64,000 nucleotides of DNA from Mycolicibacterium aurum (GCF_900637195.1 NZ_LR134356.1:4340001-4404000); one strand, 5' to 3'. Positions 54,614 to 63,268 are shown, numbered from the stretch's first letter. The notes: generated by a model from the sequence alone, not told the origin. Made by a program: numbers and translations.

Positions 54614-54826
54614 CTAGTCGGGAATGTCGCCCGCCCCGGAAACCACGACGGCGAACAGGTCGGCGACCGCGGCCAGGCTGGCGGCCTGCAGCGCCTGCGC
54701 AGGCACCGGATCCTGCCCCGGCAGTCCCGGCAGCGCCCGCGTCGCCGTCGCCGACGCGACCACCGTCGGCGCATACCCCAGGTTGAAGGCGCCGCGTGCC
54801 GTCGAGTTCACGCACATGTGCGTCAT
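54614..54826 (-). pseudogene. C-terminal remnant of an isochorismatase-family cysteine hydrolase
   Basis: 70 residues remain: THMCVNSTARGAFNLGY, the active-site segment with the catalytic Cys, then VPAQALQAASLAAVADLFAVVV at the C-terminus. The upstream sequence changes abruptly before the ATG at 54826 (TGAAACCCCAAAAAAGCC) and does not continue the family. The N-terminal about 120 residues are missing. The natural explanation is that element 2 inserted here, within the active-site motif. Confidence 0.82.
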
Positions 54827-54901
54827 GGCTTTTTTGGGGTTTCACGACCTGCGGCGCTGCGCGACGACCGGGCTGATCTGGACTGGTCAAGAGTAAATTG
54901 T

Positions 54902-54972
54902 GGTTCACCGCTGGTTCGTATCGGTTCACCGTCGGCGCGTGCAAGTTACGCCTCGGTTGCCGGGGTTACGCC
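54902..54972 (+). repeat. Two direct-repeat pairs at the left end of element 2
   Basis: GGTTCACCG occurs at 54902 and 54923 (21 bases apart) and GTTACGCC at 54945 and 54965 (20 apart). Near whole-turn spacing just inside the left end suggests integrase or excisionase arm sites. The rest of 54827-55086 holds no gene I can support. Confidence 0.5.
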
Positions 54973-55086
54973 GGGGTGGGCTGTGTGTGTGTGGGCTTGC
55001 CCGCAGCTCAAGTCGGACGGACGCAAGGAGTCCTGCAGAAGGGTGTTCTGCGGCTAGATTTCGGGCGGTGTTGCACGCTGTGTGAT

Positions 55087-55869
55087 GTGAGCGACGACGA
55101 CGTGCCTGGTTTGACCGATGAGCAGGTCTCCGCGAAGTGGCTGGAGATCGCACCGCTAATCGACAAAATGGCCGAACGCATCGCCGATCCAAGTGACTTC
55201 CCGGTGCACCCCGGCTCATCGCTCTTCGACGACGATCAAGCGAGTAGCCCCTACGGCGTTTCACACGCCGTGCAACAGTGCCTCGTCTCAGGAGTCGACC
55301 ACTTGCACGCGGCGAAGTCGCTCGTTATCGACTTGAAAATGGTGCACGCTTCGGCCGTCTACAGCCTCGTACGCGGCTCATTGGAAACTCTCTCGGCTGC
55401 GTACTGGATTTTGCATCCAGCGAGGCGAGACGAACGAGTTGAACGCGTCTTGCGCTGGCACGCCCGCAACGTCGCAGAGCAGTACATCGCGTGCGAACCG
55501 CGCGGCCTGATGGACGAAGCGGGACGCGAAGAGCGTTTGGTCAAGCTGGATGCGGTCGCGATCTCCCGGAATGTCTCCACCGCGAATGTCCGCGCCGGGT
55601 ATCGGAGTAGCACTGCCGTGAAGTACGTCGAACAGAACCCAACGCGATCCAAGCCCCTGCTCCCTTGGCAGCTGTGCTCGGGATTTGCCCACGGCCGTCA
55701 GTGGGCGATTCTCGGCGTCTCGAAGCAAGAACAGCACGAGACCGCTGACCCGGGCGTGCTTAAGGTGAAGCTGACATCCGACTTGACCCGTGTCCTATAC
55801 CCGACGCTGAACGCCTTTCATCTTCTGACTGATGTAGTCGAGTTGCTTCAGCGCCGGTCGTCGCCGTGA
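55087..55869 (+). CDS. Unknown cytosolic protein, element 2 cargo
   Basis: 260 residues from GTG 55087 (VSDDDVPGLTDEQ); the earlier frame is rejected because its residues look non-coding. Mostly helical, with a conserved-looking HASAVYSLVRGSLETLSAAYWIL and RWHARNVAEQYIACE. No family recognised; helical proteins of this type occur next to defence genes, but that is weak evidence. It occupies the cargo place at the left end that the Ntn-like gene has in element 1, converging with the capsid operon. Confidence 0.6.
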   Translation: MSDDDVPGLTDEQVSAKWLEIAPLIDKMAERIADPSDFPVHPGSSLFDDDQASSPYGVSHAVQQCLVSGVDHLHAAKSLVIDLKMVHASAVYSLVRGSLETLSAAYWILHPARRDERVERVLRWHARNVAEQYIACEPRGLMDEAGREERLVKLDAVAISRNVSTANVRAGYRSSTAVKYVEQNPTRSKPLLPWQLCSGFAHGRQWAILGVSKQEQHETADPGVLKVKLTSDLTRVLYPTLNAFHLLTDVVELLQRRSSP

Positions 55870-55872
55870 TCG

Positions 55873-56040
55873 CTAACCGACGCGTTCGCCCGCCTCGCCT
55901 CGGAGCATTTTCGCAACGGGGCTCAGCGGTGCGCTCGGATAGTCCATACCTTCGCCGACGCTGAACTCTCCGGCATCGCAGGTCTTCGGCGGCTGCACAT
56001 TCTCGCTCATCGGGTAAAAGACGCGTTCCGCCTCTCTCAT
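55873..56040 (-). CDS. Small protein coupled to the capsid-like gene, element 2
   Basis: 55 residues from ATG 56040, which overlaps the capsid-like stop (ATGA). Sequence begins MREAERVFYPMSEN; hydrophilic, no recognised domain. Same location and coupling as the 76-residue gene of element 1, so the pair seems to be a fixed unit. Confidence 0.6.
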   Translation of the reverse strand: MREAERVFYPMSENVQPPKTCDAGEFSVGEGMDYPSAPLSPVAKMLRGEAGERVG

Positions 56041-57218
56041 CGTGGTACGACCGGGATGTCGTAGCTGCCCGAAGCCTTGACCTGCGTGACGACTGCAGCG
56101 CCGCGATGCCTTGTGCCACAACCGATTCCGTGAGTCCAGAAAGAATCGATTATCGGGTACGCCCAGTTTCCGGCGATCGGACGCAGGCCTTGCAGGCTAG
56201 CCTTTGTGTGTTCCCGCATGCCGATAGGGTTCAGCAAGCTGCCTGCTCCGCCGCTAGCCACCGTGATGACGTAACCACTCGGTACATAGGGCGACTCGAC
56301 GAGCCACCCCGGTCCGTAGGACCCCGAAACCTCTAGGCCGCCGAAGTTCGTCGGCGCGACCTGCCCGAGAATCGTTCCCATTTCAATCCTCGGCGGGGCG
56401 CTGCTACTCGGGATGTAGGACCAGCGGGCCTTCGGGCCACCGGCGCGGGACTCCTCGCCCGCGCGGAAAGTTTGGATTGCTTCACTTTCCCCGACGTTCG
56501 CGAAGACGAGTAGCTGGCTTCCTGCCTGTACACCGTATCCGTGCTCGCGGATCAACCGGTAGGAGTCTTCGAGATCCGCACTGTCGATGACATTCGCCTG
56601 CGAGACAAGGTAGTGAGAATGGTTGGAAGGAAACGATTTTCCGAAGTATGAGGGTGGAGTGATGTTGTCGGTTCCATTGAAGAGGCCGTACGTCTTGATG
56701 CCTTCACTGTTCAGGCCCTCGGTGGGGTCCAGAAGGCGGCCGAAGATCAGGCCGCTCTGCAGCTTTGCATCGCTCTCAAGCGCGCGGTTGAAATACTGCC
56801 GGACTTGATCAGCGGAACTCTCGGCCAGGAAGCGCCAGGTGAACGCGCTCCGGAGGTCGTGGAAGTCGAAATCATATCCCACAAGCAATAATCCGTCTTG
56901 TGACATGGACTTCGGGATGCCGAATTCGGTCGCCGGTTCGAACGAATCAGAGGTAACACGTTGCGGGACAGCGTCAGCGACGGATGTAGTTCTGAACGAC
57001 ACAAGATCGGACAGTGCGAGCCGATGCTCGTTCCACAGGCGCGCAATCTCTCGAAACTCTTCCCAAAGAATTGAAAGGTTCACGTTGTCCGCAGTTTCCG
57101 AGATCCGCGCGACGGTCGAGCTGTCTTGTATGCCGGGCGCCAGGTAGGGCTGCTCAGCCCCGGATATGCCGTTCGTGATGATCAGATCGAGCCAGTGGGT
57201 TGTGGTGGTCTCCATCAT
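56037..57218 (-). CDS. Phage major-capsid-like protein, element 2
   Basis: 393 residues from ATG 57218 (GGAG six bases upstream, chosen over a frame starting at 57290). Homologue of 19130-20287: GLFNGTDNITPPSYFGK, SNHSHYLVS, IDSADLEDSYR, LEVSGSYGPGWLV, GMREHTKASLQGLR, GCGTRHRGAAVVTQVKASG. The two proteins differ most at the N-terminus and in the middle loop, so they diverged long ago rather than by recent duplication. HK97-fold capsid identity is from pattern memory. Confidence 0.65.
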   Translation of the reverse strand: MMETTTTHWLDLIITNGISGAEQPYLAPGIQDSSTVARISETADNVNLSILWEEFREIARLWNEHRLALSDLVSFRTTSVADAVPQRVTSDSFEPATEFGIPKSMSQDGLLLVGYDFDFHDLRSAFTWRFLAESSADQVRQYFNRALESDAKLQSGLIFGRLLDPTEGLNSEGIKTYGLFNGTDNITPPSYFGKSFPSNHSHYLVSQANVIDSADLEDSYRLIREHGYGVQAGSQLLVFANVGESEAIQTFRAGEESRAGGPKARWSYIPSSSAPPRIEMGTILGQVAPTNFGGLEVSGSYGPGWLVESPYVPSGYVITVASGGAGSLLNPIGMREHTKASLQGLRPIAGNWAYPIIDSFWTHGIGCGTRHRGAAVVTQVKASGSYDIPVVPR

Positions 57219-57397
57219 AGGAACTCCAAACAGGTTGTTATTTAGTGGATCTCGCAGATCGCGAGGTGTTCCGAAAAGGCTACTCCACATATCTTGTAGG
57301 GCCCCGCTTATGCGCTCGGGGCGATCAGCGGCAGGTCATAGAGAATTCGTGCCGGTATATCTCGGGCTCATTGCGGGTCGCTGTGCTAGCTTTCGAA

Positions 57398-57419
57398 CGG
57401 GATCGGAAACCCGATCCCG
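57398..57419. promoter_or_regulatory. Palindrome upstream of the HTH gene, element 2
   Basis: CGGGATCGG-AAAC-CCGATCCCG (nine-base arms) in the 320-base gap (57219-57538) between the divergent capsid-like and HTH genes. Likely operator or hairpin; no gene is supported in the rest of the gap. Confidence 0.5.
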
Positions 57420-57538
57420 ACGCCCTTGAGCGCCTGAAGTTATCCGCATGTTCGTGCGGGTGCTTCCGGCGCTTTCGTCGTTCTAGGGCGACCGGACCGG
57501 TTCGGACTGGTTGCAGCACAACAGGAAAGGGATCTGAG

Positions 57539-57811
57539 ATGAGTCGAGACATGGAGCCCTGGCAGCTACCGGGGGTCAACCCCGACGATCCGGGCTACTA
57601 CCCGTCGCTCGTGATGGGCGCTGCCGTCGTGACGTACGCGGCCGATGTTCGCAACGTGACAATCACCAAGCAGCTCGTGAAACGAGCCGCCGAATCGGGC
57701 AAATTGCCCTACAGCCTGATTTCTGGAAGGCGGTGTTTTTCACCCCGGGACGTCGATAATTGGCTCTTATCGAATCGCAGAGTCGCTGGAGAGAGAGCGG
57801 TCTCGGCATGA
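57539..57811 (+). CDS. Excisionase/AlpA-like HTH protein, element 2
   Basis: 90 residues from ATG 57539, preceded by AGGAAAGGG; an earlier in-frame start lacks a ribosome site. The C-terminal half is a wHTH, TITKQLVKRAAESGKLPYSL then GRRCFSPRDVDNWLLSNRR. Divergent from the capsid-like gene and the first of the rightward operon; its TGA overlaps the next ATG. Likely regulator, same place as the HTH gene of element 1. Confidence 0.72.
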   Translation: MSRDMEPWQLPGVNPDDPGYYPSLVMGAAVVTYAADVRNVTITKQLVKRAAESGKLPYSLISGRRCFSPRDVDNWLLSNRRVAGERAVSA

Positions 57812-58509
57812 GCGATGAACTCACACCTCCAAACGCCGCCCTCCGTGCAATGACCGACGCGGGGTATCTGACCTATGAAGACTCCGGCAACCGTACCCGC
57901 GCGAAAGCGCTGGTCGATCAGGACCAGCAAGGCCGCAACGTAGCCCTTCGACAACTCGCGGAGTGGATTCACGACTCGCCGGAATCTGTTGTGCTTATGG
58001 GTGATCTGTACTTCGGCTCAAGCATTCGCCGCGCGCTCGTCGATTACGATGCCTACCTCGACAGCTCCAGTGACAGAGGGCCTCTCGACGTCGTCACCGC
58101 GCCGCGAAGTCTTCACCTTGCAACCGGAGGAACTCCGGAGTCGGCACCCGATCCTCTTGACCCCTGGTCGCCCGTGAGCGTCAGTGTGGTCTTGGCATTG
58201 TGGCCGGGTGAGGTTCACCTGATCTCACCCGGCTACACGCTTCGACAGATTCTCGACGGTGTCGGACTCAGACATCGCGGTGCGCCGCTGCCCTGCGAGA
58301 TGCCCACTGATGCACGCGCATATAGGTGCCGCAAGGCAGGTGGATTCGACGCGACCGGGTTCGCGCTTGCTCACATCGACCGTAAGCGGCTGATTTTCGT
58401 CTGGCGATGCTGCGACGACTGCAAGGCTCTCAGTGAGAGCCGCAACCGCGACCGAGCGCGAATGGCCGAATCGAGTGACCGCAACGCGCGATACGTCGCT
58501 GACGGGTGA
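57808..58509 (+). CDS. Zinc-ribbon protein of unknown function, element 2
   Basis: 233 residues from ATG 57808, coupled to the HTH gene by ATGA. The N-terminal part resembles no known domain; near residue 170 there is YRCRKAGGF, then FVWRCCDDCKAL, giving a possible four-Cys site. Spacing and position match 20881-21546 of element 1. A role in replication or late control is conceivable, nothing more. Confidence 0.62.
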   Translation: MSDELTPPNAALRAMTDAGYLTYEDSGNRTRAKALVDQDQQGRNVALRQLAEWIHDSPESVVLMGDLYFGSSIRRALVDYDAYLDSSSDRGPLDVVTAPRSLHLATGGTPESAPDPLDPWSPVSVSVVLALWPGEVHLISPGYTLRQILDGVGLRHRGAPLPCEMPTDARAYRCRKAGGFDATGFALAHIDRKRLIFVWRCCDDCKALSESRNRDRARMAESSDRNARYVADG

Positions 58510-58599
58510 AGCGAGACGGCCGGACGGAAACGAGGGGTTCACCGTCCGGCCGCGCCGAAGGCCCGCACATCCGCAGCGAACAGAAACGCGAGACCGAAA

Positions 58600-59721
58600 A
58601 TGATTGTATCCACTGAACAGCACGAGAACCGGCCATATAGCGCCGCGAGCGCCTATCTCCGGCGCGGTTGGACTGGTCCGCTGCCACTACCAAGACGCAA
58701 GAAGGAGCACCCTCCTACGGGCTTCACGGGACGCGGCAAGCCGTACCCGGACGCACAGCAGATCGAGAAGTGGCGTGCGACGCGCAGCCGGGGGAACATC
58801 GCCCTCCGCATGCCGACAGTCGGCGCATACGACGTGATCGGGGTCGACTGCGATCACTATGACTCCAAGCGGGGCGGCGCGCAGCTGCGGGCGCTGGAAG
58901 CCGAGTACGGCCGACTGCCTCGTACATGGGTGAGCTCGGCACGCTCAGACCGATGCTCCGGTATCAGATTCTTTCGTGCGCCTGCGGGGCTATTGTGGCG
59001 GGGGAAGGCGGCTCCGGACGTCGACGTCATCTCCCCGGGCTATCGCTACGCGGTCGTGTGGCCCTCGGTGCACCCGCGCGGTATGCGGTATCGCTGGTAC
59101 CCGCCGGGACAGCGACCCGACGGCGTGCATTCCGTTCATGAAATTCCAGACGCGCGAGCATTCCCAGAATTGCCGTTGCGGTGGATTGACTTCCTCACGA
59201 ATGACGGGCAGATCGACGAGGGCGTCGAGATCGACGTCGACTCGACCGACAACGCGATCATGCGATGGGCACGCGAGCGCCTGCCAGGTCACGATGCGGA
59301 ACCGTGCATTCGGATGCGTCGCGACGCTGACGAGTGGTTGCAGCGCATTGCCGACGAACCGAGCAGCCACGACAAGATCACAGGTGCACATTGGAGCTTG
59401 CTCAGCAACGCCACCGAGGGACACCCCGGATGGCCGGCTGCTACCGATGAAGTCGAAAATAGTTGGCTTGCCGAGGTTCTCGCACGGCGAAAACGTGCAC
59501 GTGGCACCGCTATTGCAGAGATCCACCGCAGCAAGCTCGAAGCGCTCCGCAAGCTCAAAGGCGAAGCCGACACGCATGCCGCCATCGGACTTGAGTTCAT
59601 TTCGACCGAATGCACCTGCACGGCCGGTCGTCCCCGTCGCGGAGTGTCCGCGCCGTTGCGTCCGATGCAGCCGATGCGTCCGCGCGCGACAGCGGTGAAG
59701 AGTGCCCGTGGAGTTCGATGA
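58600..59721 (+). CDS. Prim-pol domain replication protein, element 2
   Basis: 373 residues. Bifunctional primase/polymerase type: NIALRMPT, VIGVDCDHYD with the DxD, SSARSDRCSGIRFFRAP, and DVISPGYRYAVVWPSVHP. The C-terminal 130 residues are an extension without motif. No helicase part, unlike element 1; the next gene supplies it. The genes overlap by 20 bases, supporting joint action. Confidence 0.85.
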   Translation: MIVSTEQHENRPYSAASAYLRRGWTGPLPLPRRKKEHPPTGFTGRGKPYPDAQQIEKWRATRSRGNIALRMPTVGAYDVIGVDCDHYDSKRGGAQLRALEAEYGRLPRTWVSSARSDRCSGIRFFRAPAGLLWRGKAAPDVDVISPGYRYAVVWPSVHPRGMRYRWYPPGQRPDGVHSVHEIPDARAFPELPLRWIDFLTNDGQIDEGVEIDVDSTDNAIMRWARERLPGHDAEPCIRMRRDADEWLQRIADEPSSHDKITGAHWSLLSNATEGHPGWPAATDEVENSWLAEVLARRKRARGTAIAEIHRSKLEALRKLKGEADTHAAIGLEFISTECTCTAGRPRRGVSAPLRPMQPMRPRATAVKSARGVR

Positions 59722-60814
59722 AGGAACCGTCACCAAGAGCATCGCCGATATCGCAAACAACGCTGAAGCGTGGCGACGTTACAACGAAGAGAACGCGCTA
59801 TCGCTGCTCAACCTCGGAGCCGACGAACAACTCAAAGACGGACTCGCCTTCATCGACGAAGCCGACAACGCCCGCGCATTGTGGGGCAAGGGCGACGAGA
59901 TCCTCTGGGGTGAACAACAACCGCTATTGCTCTTCGGTCCACAGGGCGTCGGCAAAACCACCGACATACAACAACTCATCCTCGCCCGCGCTGGACTGCG
60001 TGATCCGGAACTGCACGGCTACCCCGTCGAACCCGACGACCGGCCAATCTTCTACCTCGCCCTTGACCGGCCGATGCAGATTGCGGCGTCGATGCAACGC
60101 ATGGTCGACGACCTAGGTCCCCGGGACCGCCGCAAGCTGAAACGGAAACTGCGATTCTGGAAAGGGCACCTGCATTTCAAGATGGATCAGGCACCCGATG
60201 CGTTCGCGAAATGGGTTGCGCTACATGGCCGCGATCCCGGCATACTGTGTATCGACTCCGTCAAAGACGCCTGCAGCGGGCTACTCAGCGACGAACACGG
60301 CATGGGCTTCAACGACGCGGTGCAACGGATCATCGCCAGCGGAACCGAAGTCGTGTCGAACCATCACCCACGCAAGGGCGGCAAAGGCGACGACGCGAAA
60401 CCCGCACGCCTGTCCGATGTCTACGGAAGCACGTGGATCACCGCCGGGCATGGTTCAGTGCTTCTGCTGTGGGCTGAGCCGGGTGCGAAGACCGTTGAAG
60501 TCAGTCAACTGAAGCCGATCCGCGAGCCGATGCGCCCGGTGTTCATTTCTCGCGAGCACGGCACCGGAGTATCGGCGACCTTCGATCCGAAAGACCTCAT
60601 CGTCGATCTTGCGGTCGATCGCGGCGAGGACGGTTTCACGATCGGCGACGCCGTGTTCGCGGTGCACGGGCAGACGGACAACTTCCCCGCGGCGTCCGGG
60701 CGTCTACGGCATCACCTGAAGACCCTCGTGATGCAAGGCGTGCTGCGTTACGAAAAAGGCAAAGGCGGAGGCTCCGGGGGCGGTGCCATCCCGGCGCGGT
60801 GGTGGCTCACATGA
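59702..60814 (+). CDS. RecA-like (RepA/DnaB-type) ATPase, element 2 helicase
   Basis: 370 residues from GTG 59702. Walker A LLFGPQGVGKTT (residues about 77-87), Walker B GILCIDSVKDA, and SNHHPRKGGK, in the order of RepA-like hexameric helicases of mobile elements; a C-terminal wHTH-like part ends in RWWLT. Immediately followed by the iteron array. With the prim-pol it would do the job of the fused element 1 protein, but the ATPase is a different class (RecA-type, not SF3). Confidence 0.85.
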   Translation: MPVEFDEGTVTKSIADIANNAEAWRRYNEENALSLLNLGADEQLKDGLAFIDEADNARALWGKGDEILWGEQQPLLLFGPQGVGKTTDIQQLILARAGLRDPELHGYPVEPDDRPIFYLALDRPMQIAASMQRMVDDLGPRDRRKLKRKLRFWKGHLHFKMDQAPDAFAKWVALHGRDPGILCIDSVKDACSGLLSDEHGMGFNDAVQRIIASGTEVVSNHHPRKGGKGDDAKPARLSDVYGSTWITAGHGSVLLLWAEPGAKTVEVSQLKPIREPMRPVFISREHGTGVSATFDPKDLIVDLAVDRGEDGFTIGDAVFAVHGQTDNFPAASGRLRHHLKTLVMQGVLRYEKGKGGGSGGGAIPARWWLT

Positions 60815-60820
60815 CGCACC

Positions 60821-61030
60821 GTTTACAGACGACGTCCCGACAAACACACAGCTCAGAGGCGTCTGTAAACCTACAGACGACCCCGAGCGTCTGTAAAGCG
60901 TCTGCAAACGGTGCCTGTTACCGACGAAAACGTGCAGGTAGAGCACGTCTTTTGCGTTGCAGACGAGCCCTACAGACGACGCCGAAAAGGGCGTCTGTAA
61001 ACCGTCCTATCCCTATAGGGGTTACAGACG
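60821..61030. repeat. Nine iterons, candidate replication origin of element 2
   Basis: Nine copies of a motif close to TTTACAGACG occur in both directions: plus at 60822, 60871, 60957, 60969 and 61022; minus (CGTCTGTAAA or CGTCTGCAAA) at 60860, 60888, 60899 and 60992. Several form opposed pairs. A perfect CCCTATAGGG palindrome lies at 61011-61020. No gene overlaps the region, which lies directly after the helicase gene. Fits an iteron-type origin. Confidence 0.82.
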
Positions 61031-61107
61031 CTCGCTCATCCGATCCTTCGCACCGTCTCGTTGATGCACGTTTTCCGAACACTCAAACCCACGAAAGGTG
61101 AGATACG

Positions 61108-61836
61108 TTGTCCCGCAGAGCAATTGACACGACTTCAAGCAACTCCGCAGGTCAGAGGGCTAAACGCCCATCGAAAGCCACACACATGAAGAGGCTCAGT
61201 GAGCAGTGGTGGGCCACTCGCACGCCGAACGTGAAGGCGCGACGGTGCACGGCACACAGCAGCCGGACGGGCGATCGCTGCAACAAAGTCTCTCTGGCCT
61301 TTCAGCGCGTGTGTGGAACTCACGGCGGCCGGGCACCTGCGGCGAAGCGGAAGGCGAAGCAGCGACTCGACGAGCACGCAGACAGCCTCGCTGCCGCTCT
61401 GCTGGCTCTCGCGACGTCTGCCGAAAGTGAGGCGACCCGCCTCGCGGCCATCCGTGACGCGCTGGACCGCATCGGGATCACGGGTAAGACCGCCGTCGAA
61501 GTCGAACACAGCCTGAAGCCCTACGAGCAGATCCTCGCCAGCTTCACGAGCGTTTCAGGCAGCCTGGCGGATTACGAGCGGGCGAACGGCCTACCCGTCA
61601 CACCGGCCCCGGAACCGAGCGCACCCGAAATCCTGGACGTCGAGTTCGACGAAGAGACCGCCGAGACACGAGCTGATCGCAACGCTCGCGGACCAGAAGG
61701 CTCGTGGCGGCCACCGGGGAGCCCCGAACCGGTATACGAGCGCTCAGGGTCGATTACCGGCGAAGCTGCGCTCGAGGAAGCCGCAAGAGCGAACCGAGCC
61801 GCAGGCGTGTGGACGGTCAGACGACGTCGGGAGTAG
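61108..61836 (+). CDS. HGG-motif zinc protein, element 2
   Basis: 242 residues from TTG 61108, preceded by AAAGGTGAG. Motif RRCTAHSSRTGDRCNK then RVCGTHGGRAPAAKRKAKQRL, a helix and IRDALDRIGI, the same order as in 24228-25214; the C-terminus has ITGEAA against ITGEEA. Basic, Arg/Lys-rich N-terminus. In phages such proteins often lie near terminase genes. The function is unknown. Confidence 0.75.
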   Translation: MSRRAIDTTSSNSAGQRAKRPSKATHMKRLSEQWWATRTPNVKARRCTAHSSRTGDRCNKVSLAFQRVCGTHGGRAPAAKRKAKQRLDEHADSLAAALLALATSAESEATRLAAIRDALDRIGITGKTAVEVEHSLKPYEQILASFTSVSGSLADYERANGLPVTPAPEPSAPEILDVEFDEETAETRADRNARGPEGSWRPPGSPEPVYERSGSITGEAALEEAARANRAAGVWTVRRRRE

Positions 61837-61983
61837 GCCGTGCCCCAAATAACACCTGGTAGGAAAGCTTTGGAACTTGTTGTTTGGCAGGCGAATTCGC
61901 CGTTTCCAAAGGCATACCTTTGGAGTAGCTTTATTCCTAGATACAGCTCCGCTGCAGGTCAGCGGGTTTCGAAGGGGGAAAGC

Positions 61984-62691
61984 GTGCAGGTTGTCGCCTA
62001 CGTGAGGTGCAGTACCTCGCGACAACAGGAAGCGTTCGGACCGGACGTTCAACGTGCCGCGATCCGGCAATGGGCCAAGACTGGTGGGCATCGCGTCGTG
62101 TCGTGGCAGGCGGACACGATTTCGGGAACTTCGGAACTCGCAAGCCGCGACGGCTGGCGGGCAGCTGCAGCCCTCGTGAAGACTAAACGCGCAACAGCCA
62201 TCGTGGTCGCCCGGATCGATCGGCTAGCCCGCGATGTGATGATTCAAGAGCTTCTCTTGCGCAATCTCACCGAGCTCGGCGGCGTCGTGTTGTCGGCACG
62301 CGACAGCGAGAATGAACTACTCACCGGTAAATCGAAAGACCCTTCGCGCAAGCTCATTCGCACGATCCTCGGTGCAGTTTCCGAGTATGACCGCGAAATG
62401 ATTTCCGATCGCCTTTCGGCTGCGCGTAAGGCCAAGGCTGCACGCGGCGGCTACGCGCACGGTGCACTGCCGTACGGCTACCGCTCGCAGAACGGCAAGC
62501 TCGTGCCCGTACCGGCCGAACAGAAGGCGCTACGGGCCATGCTGGCACTCGCCGAGCAAGGCCACTCGACACACGCGATCGCTGACGCGCTCACAGAGCA
62601 GGGCCACCTGACGAAGCGCGGCGGCAAGTGGTGCGGTGCAACCGTTGGTCGAATCCTCAAACGATACAAAGCAGAAAAGGCCAGCGCATGA
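61984..62691 (+). CDS. Serine recombinase (resolvase/invertase type), element 2
   Basis: 235 residues from GTG 61984 (GAAGGGGGAAAG upstream; an earlier ATG gives unrelated residues). VVAYVRCSTSRQQE holds the catalytic Ser region, AIVVARIDRLARD and SEYDREMISDRLSAARKAKAARGG follow, and a C-terminal GALPYGYRSQNGKL resembles the start of the large-recombinase domain. Shorter than large serine integrases, so likely a resolvase or invertase acting within the element. Confidence 0.88.
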   Translation: MQVVAYVRCSTSRQQEAFGPDVQRAAIRQWAKTGGHRVVSWQADTISGTSELASRDGWRAAAALVKTKRATAIVVARIDRLARDVMIQELLLRNLTELGGVVLSARDSENELLTGKSKDPSRKLIRTILGAVSEYDREMISDRLSAARKAKAARGGYAHGALPYGYRSQNGKLVPVPAEQKALRAMLALAEQGHSTHAIADALTEQGHLTKRGGKWCGATVGRILKRYKAEKASA

Positions 62692-62957
62692 ACCGGATCA
62701 ACTGGCCGACGGCCTTCGTCATTGTGTTCGGTGCCGTGCCGTTCGCGGTATTCATCATCGCCGTGCTCGCGGTGTATCCACTCGTTGGCTGGCCTCTCGT
62801 CGCCGGAGCTGTCGTCGCCCACGGTGCTTATCTGCGGCATCGAAGAGACACCGCCCTGGCGGAGCGGGCAGCGATCGACTTTCCGCGCAACGCCGAGATC
62901 GTCGCTCAACGACTCCCGGAACCGCGCACGGTGCCACTGCGACAGGCGCGCCGATGA
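62688..62957 (+). CDS. Small membrane protein, element 2
   Basis: 89 residues from ATG 62688, overlapping the recombinase stop (ATGA). Two membrane segments, AFVIVFGAVPFAVFIIAVLAV and LVGWPLVAGAVVAHGAYL, then a charged tail. Function unknown. Confidence 0.65.
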   Translation: MNRINWPTAFVIVFGAVPFAVFIIAVLAVYPLVGWPLVAGAVVAHGAYLRHRRDTALAERAAIDFPRNAEIVAQRLPEPRTVPLRQARR

Positions 62958-63268
62958 GCGTCACGATCGATTACGACGCTCGTCGCGGCATCGTCTACGA
63001 ATGCGGTTGCGGCTTCGGGGGTGCGATGCCGAGTCTGTATCTCGACGCGGCGGTGATCGAGGCACATGTCCGAATCTGCGACCGGAAGCCGAAGCGAACG
63101 GCCGATCCACCGAAGCGAGGTTCGAAACTCGACGAGCGACAGGTTCGTGAGATCCGCCGACGGCACGCGAACGGCGAGACGCAGAAAGACATTGCCCGGC
63201 GCTTCGGCGTTTCGGGGCCGACTATCAGCGCGATCGTCCAACGGAGGACATGGGCCGACGTCCACTAG
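62954..63268 (+). CDS. HTH protein, possible recombination directionality factor, element 2
   Basis: 104 residues from ATG 62954, again coupled by ATGA. The N-terminus holds YECGCGFGG with His/Cys that may bind metal; the C-terminus is an HTH, LDERQVREIRRRHANGETQKDIARRFGVSG (in parts), TISAIVQRRTWADV. It lies directly ahead of the integrase gene, where a directionality factor or repressor is common. Confidence 0.65.
   Translation: MSVTIDYDARRGIVYECGCGFGGAMPSLYLDAAVIEAHVRICDRKPKRTADPPKRGSKLDERQVREIRRRHANGETQKDIARRFGVSGPTISAIVQRRTWADVH

Noticed and set aside
54465..54944. A 159-codon minus-strand frame spanning the isochorismatase remnant and Rrf2 start
   Set aside because: Arg/Gly-rich out-of-frame reading; the remnant and the Rrf2 gene in their own frames explain the region.
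54960..55000. TGTGTGTGTG run near the left end of element 2 as a functional repeat
   Set aside because: Only five dinucleotide units; no symmetry or link to a gene start.
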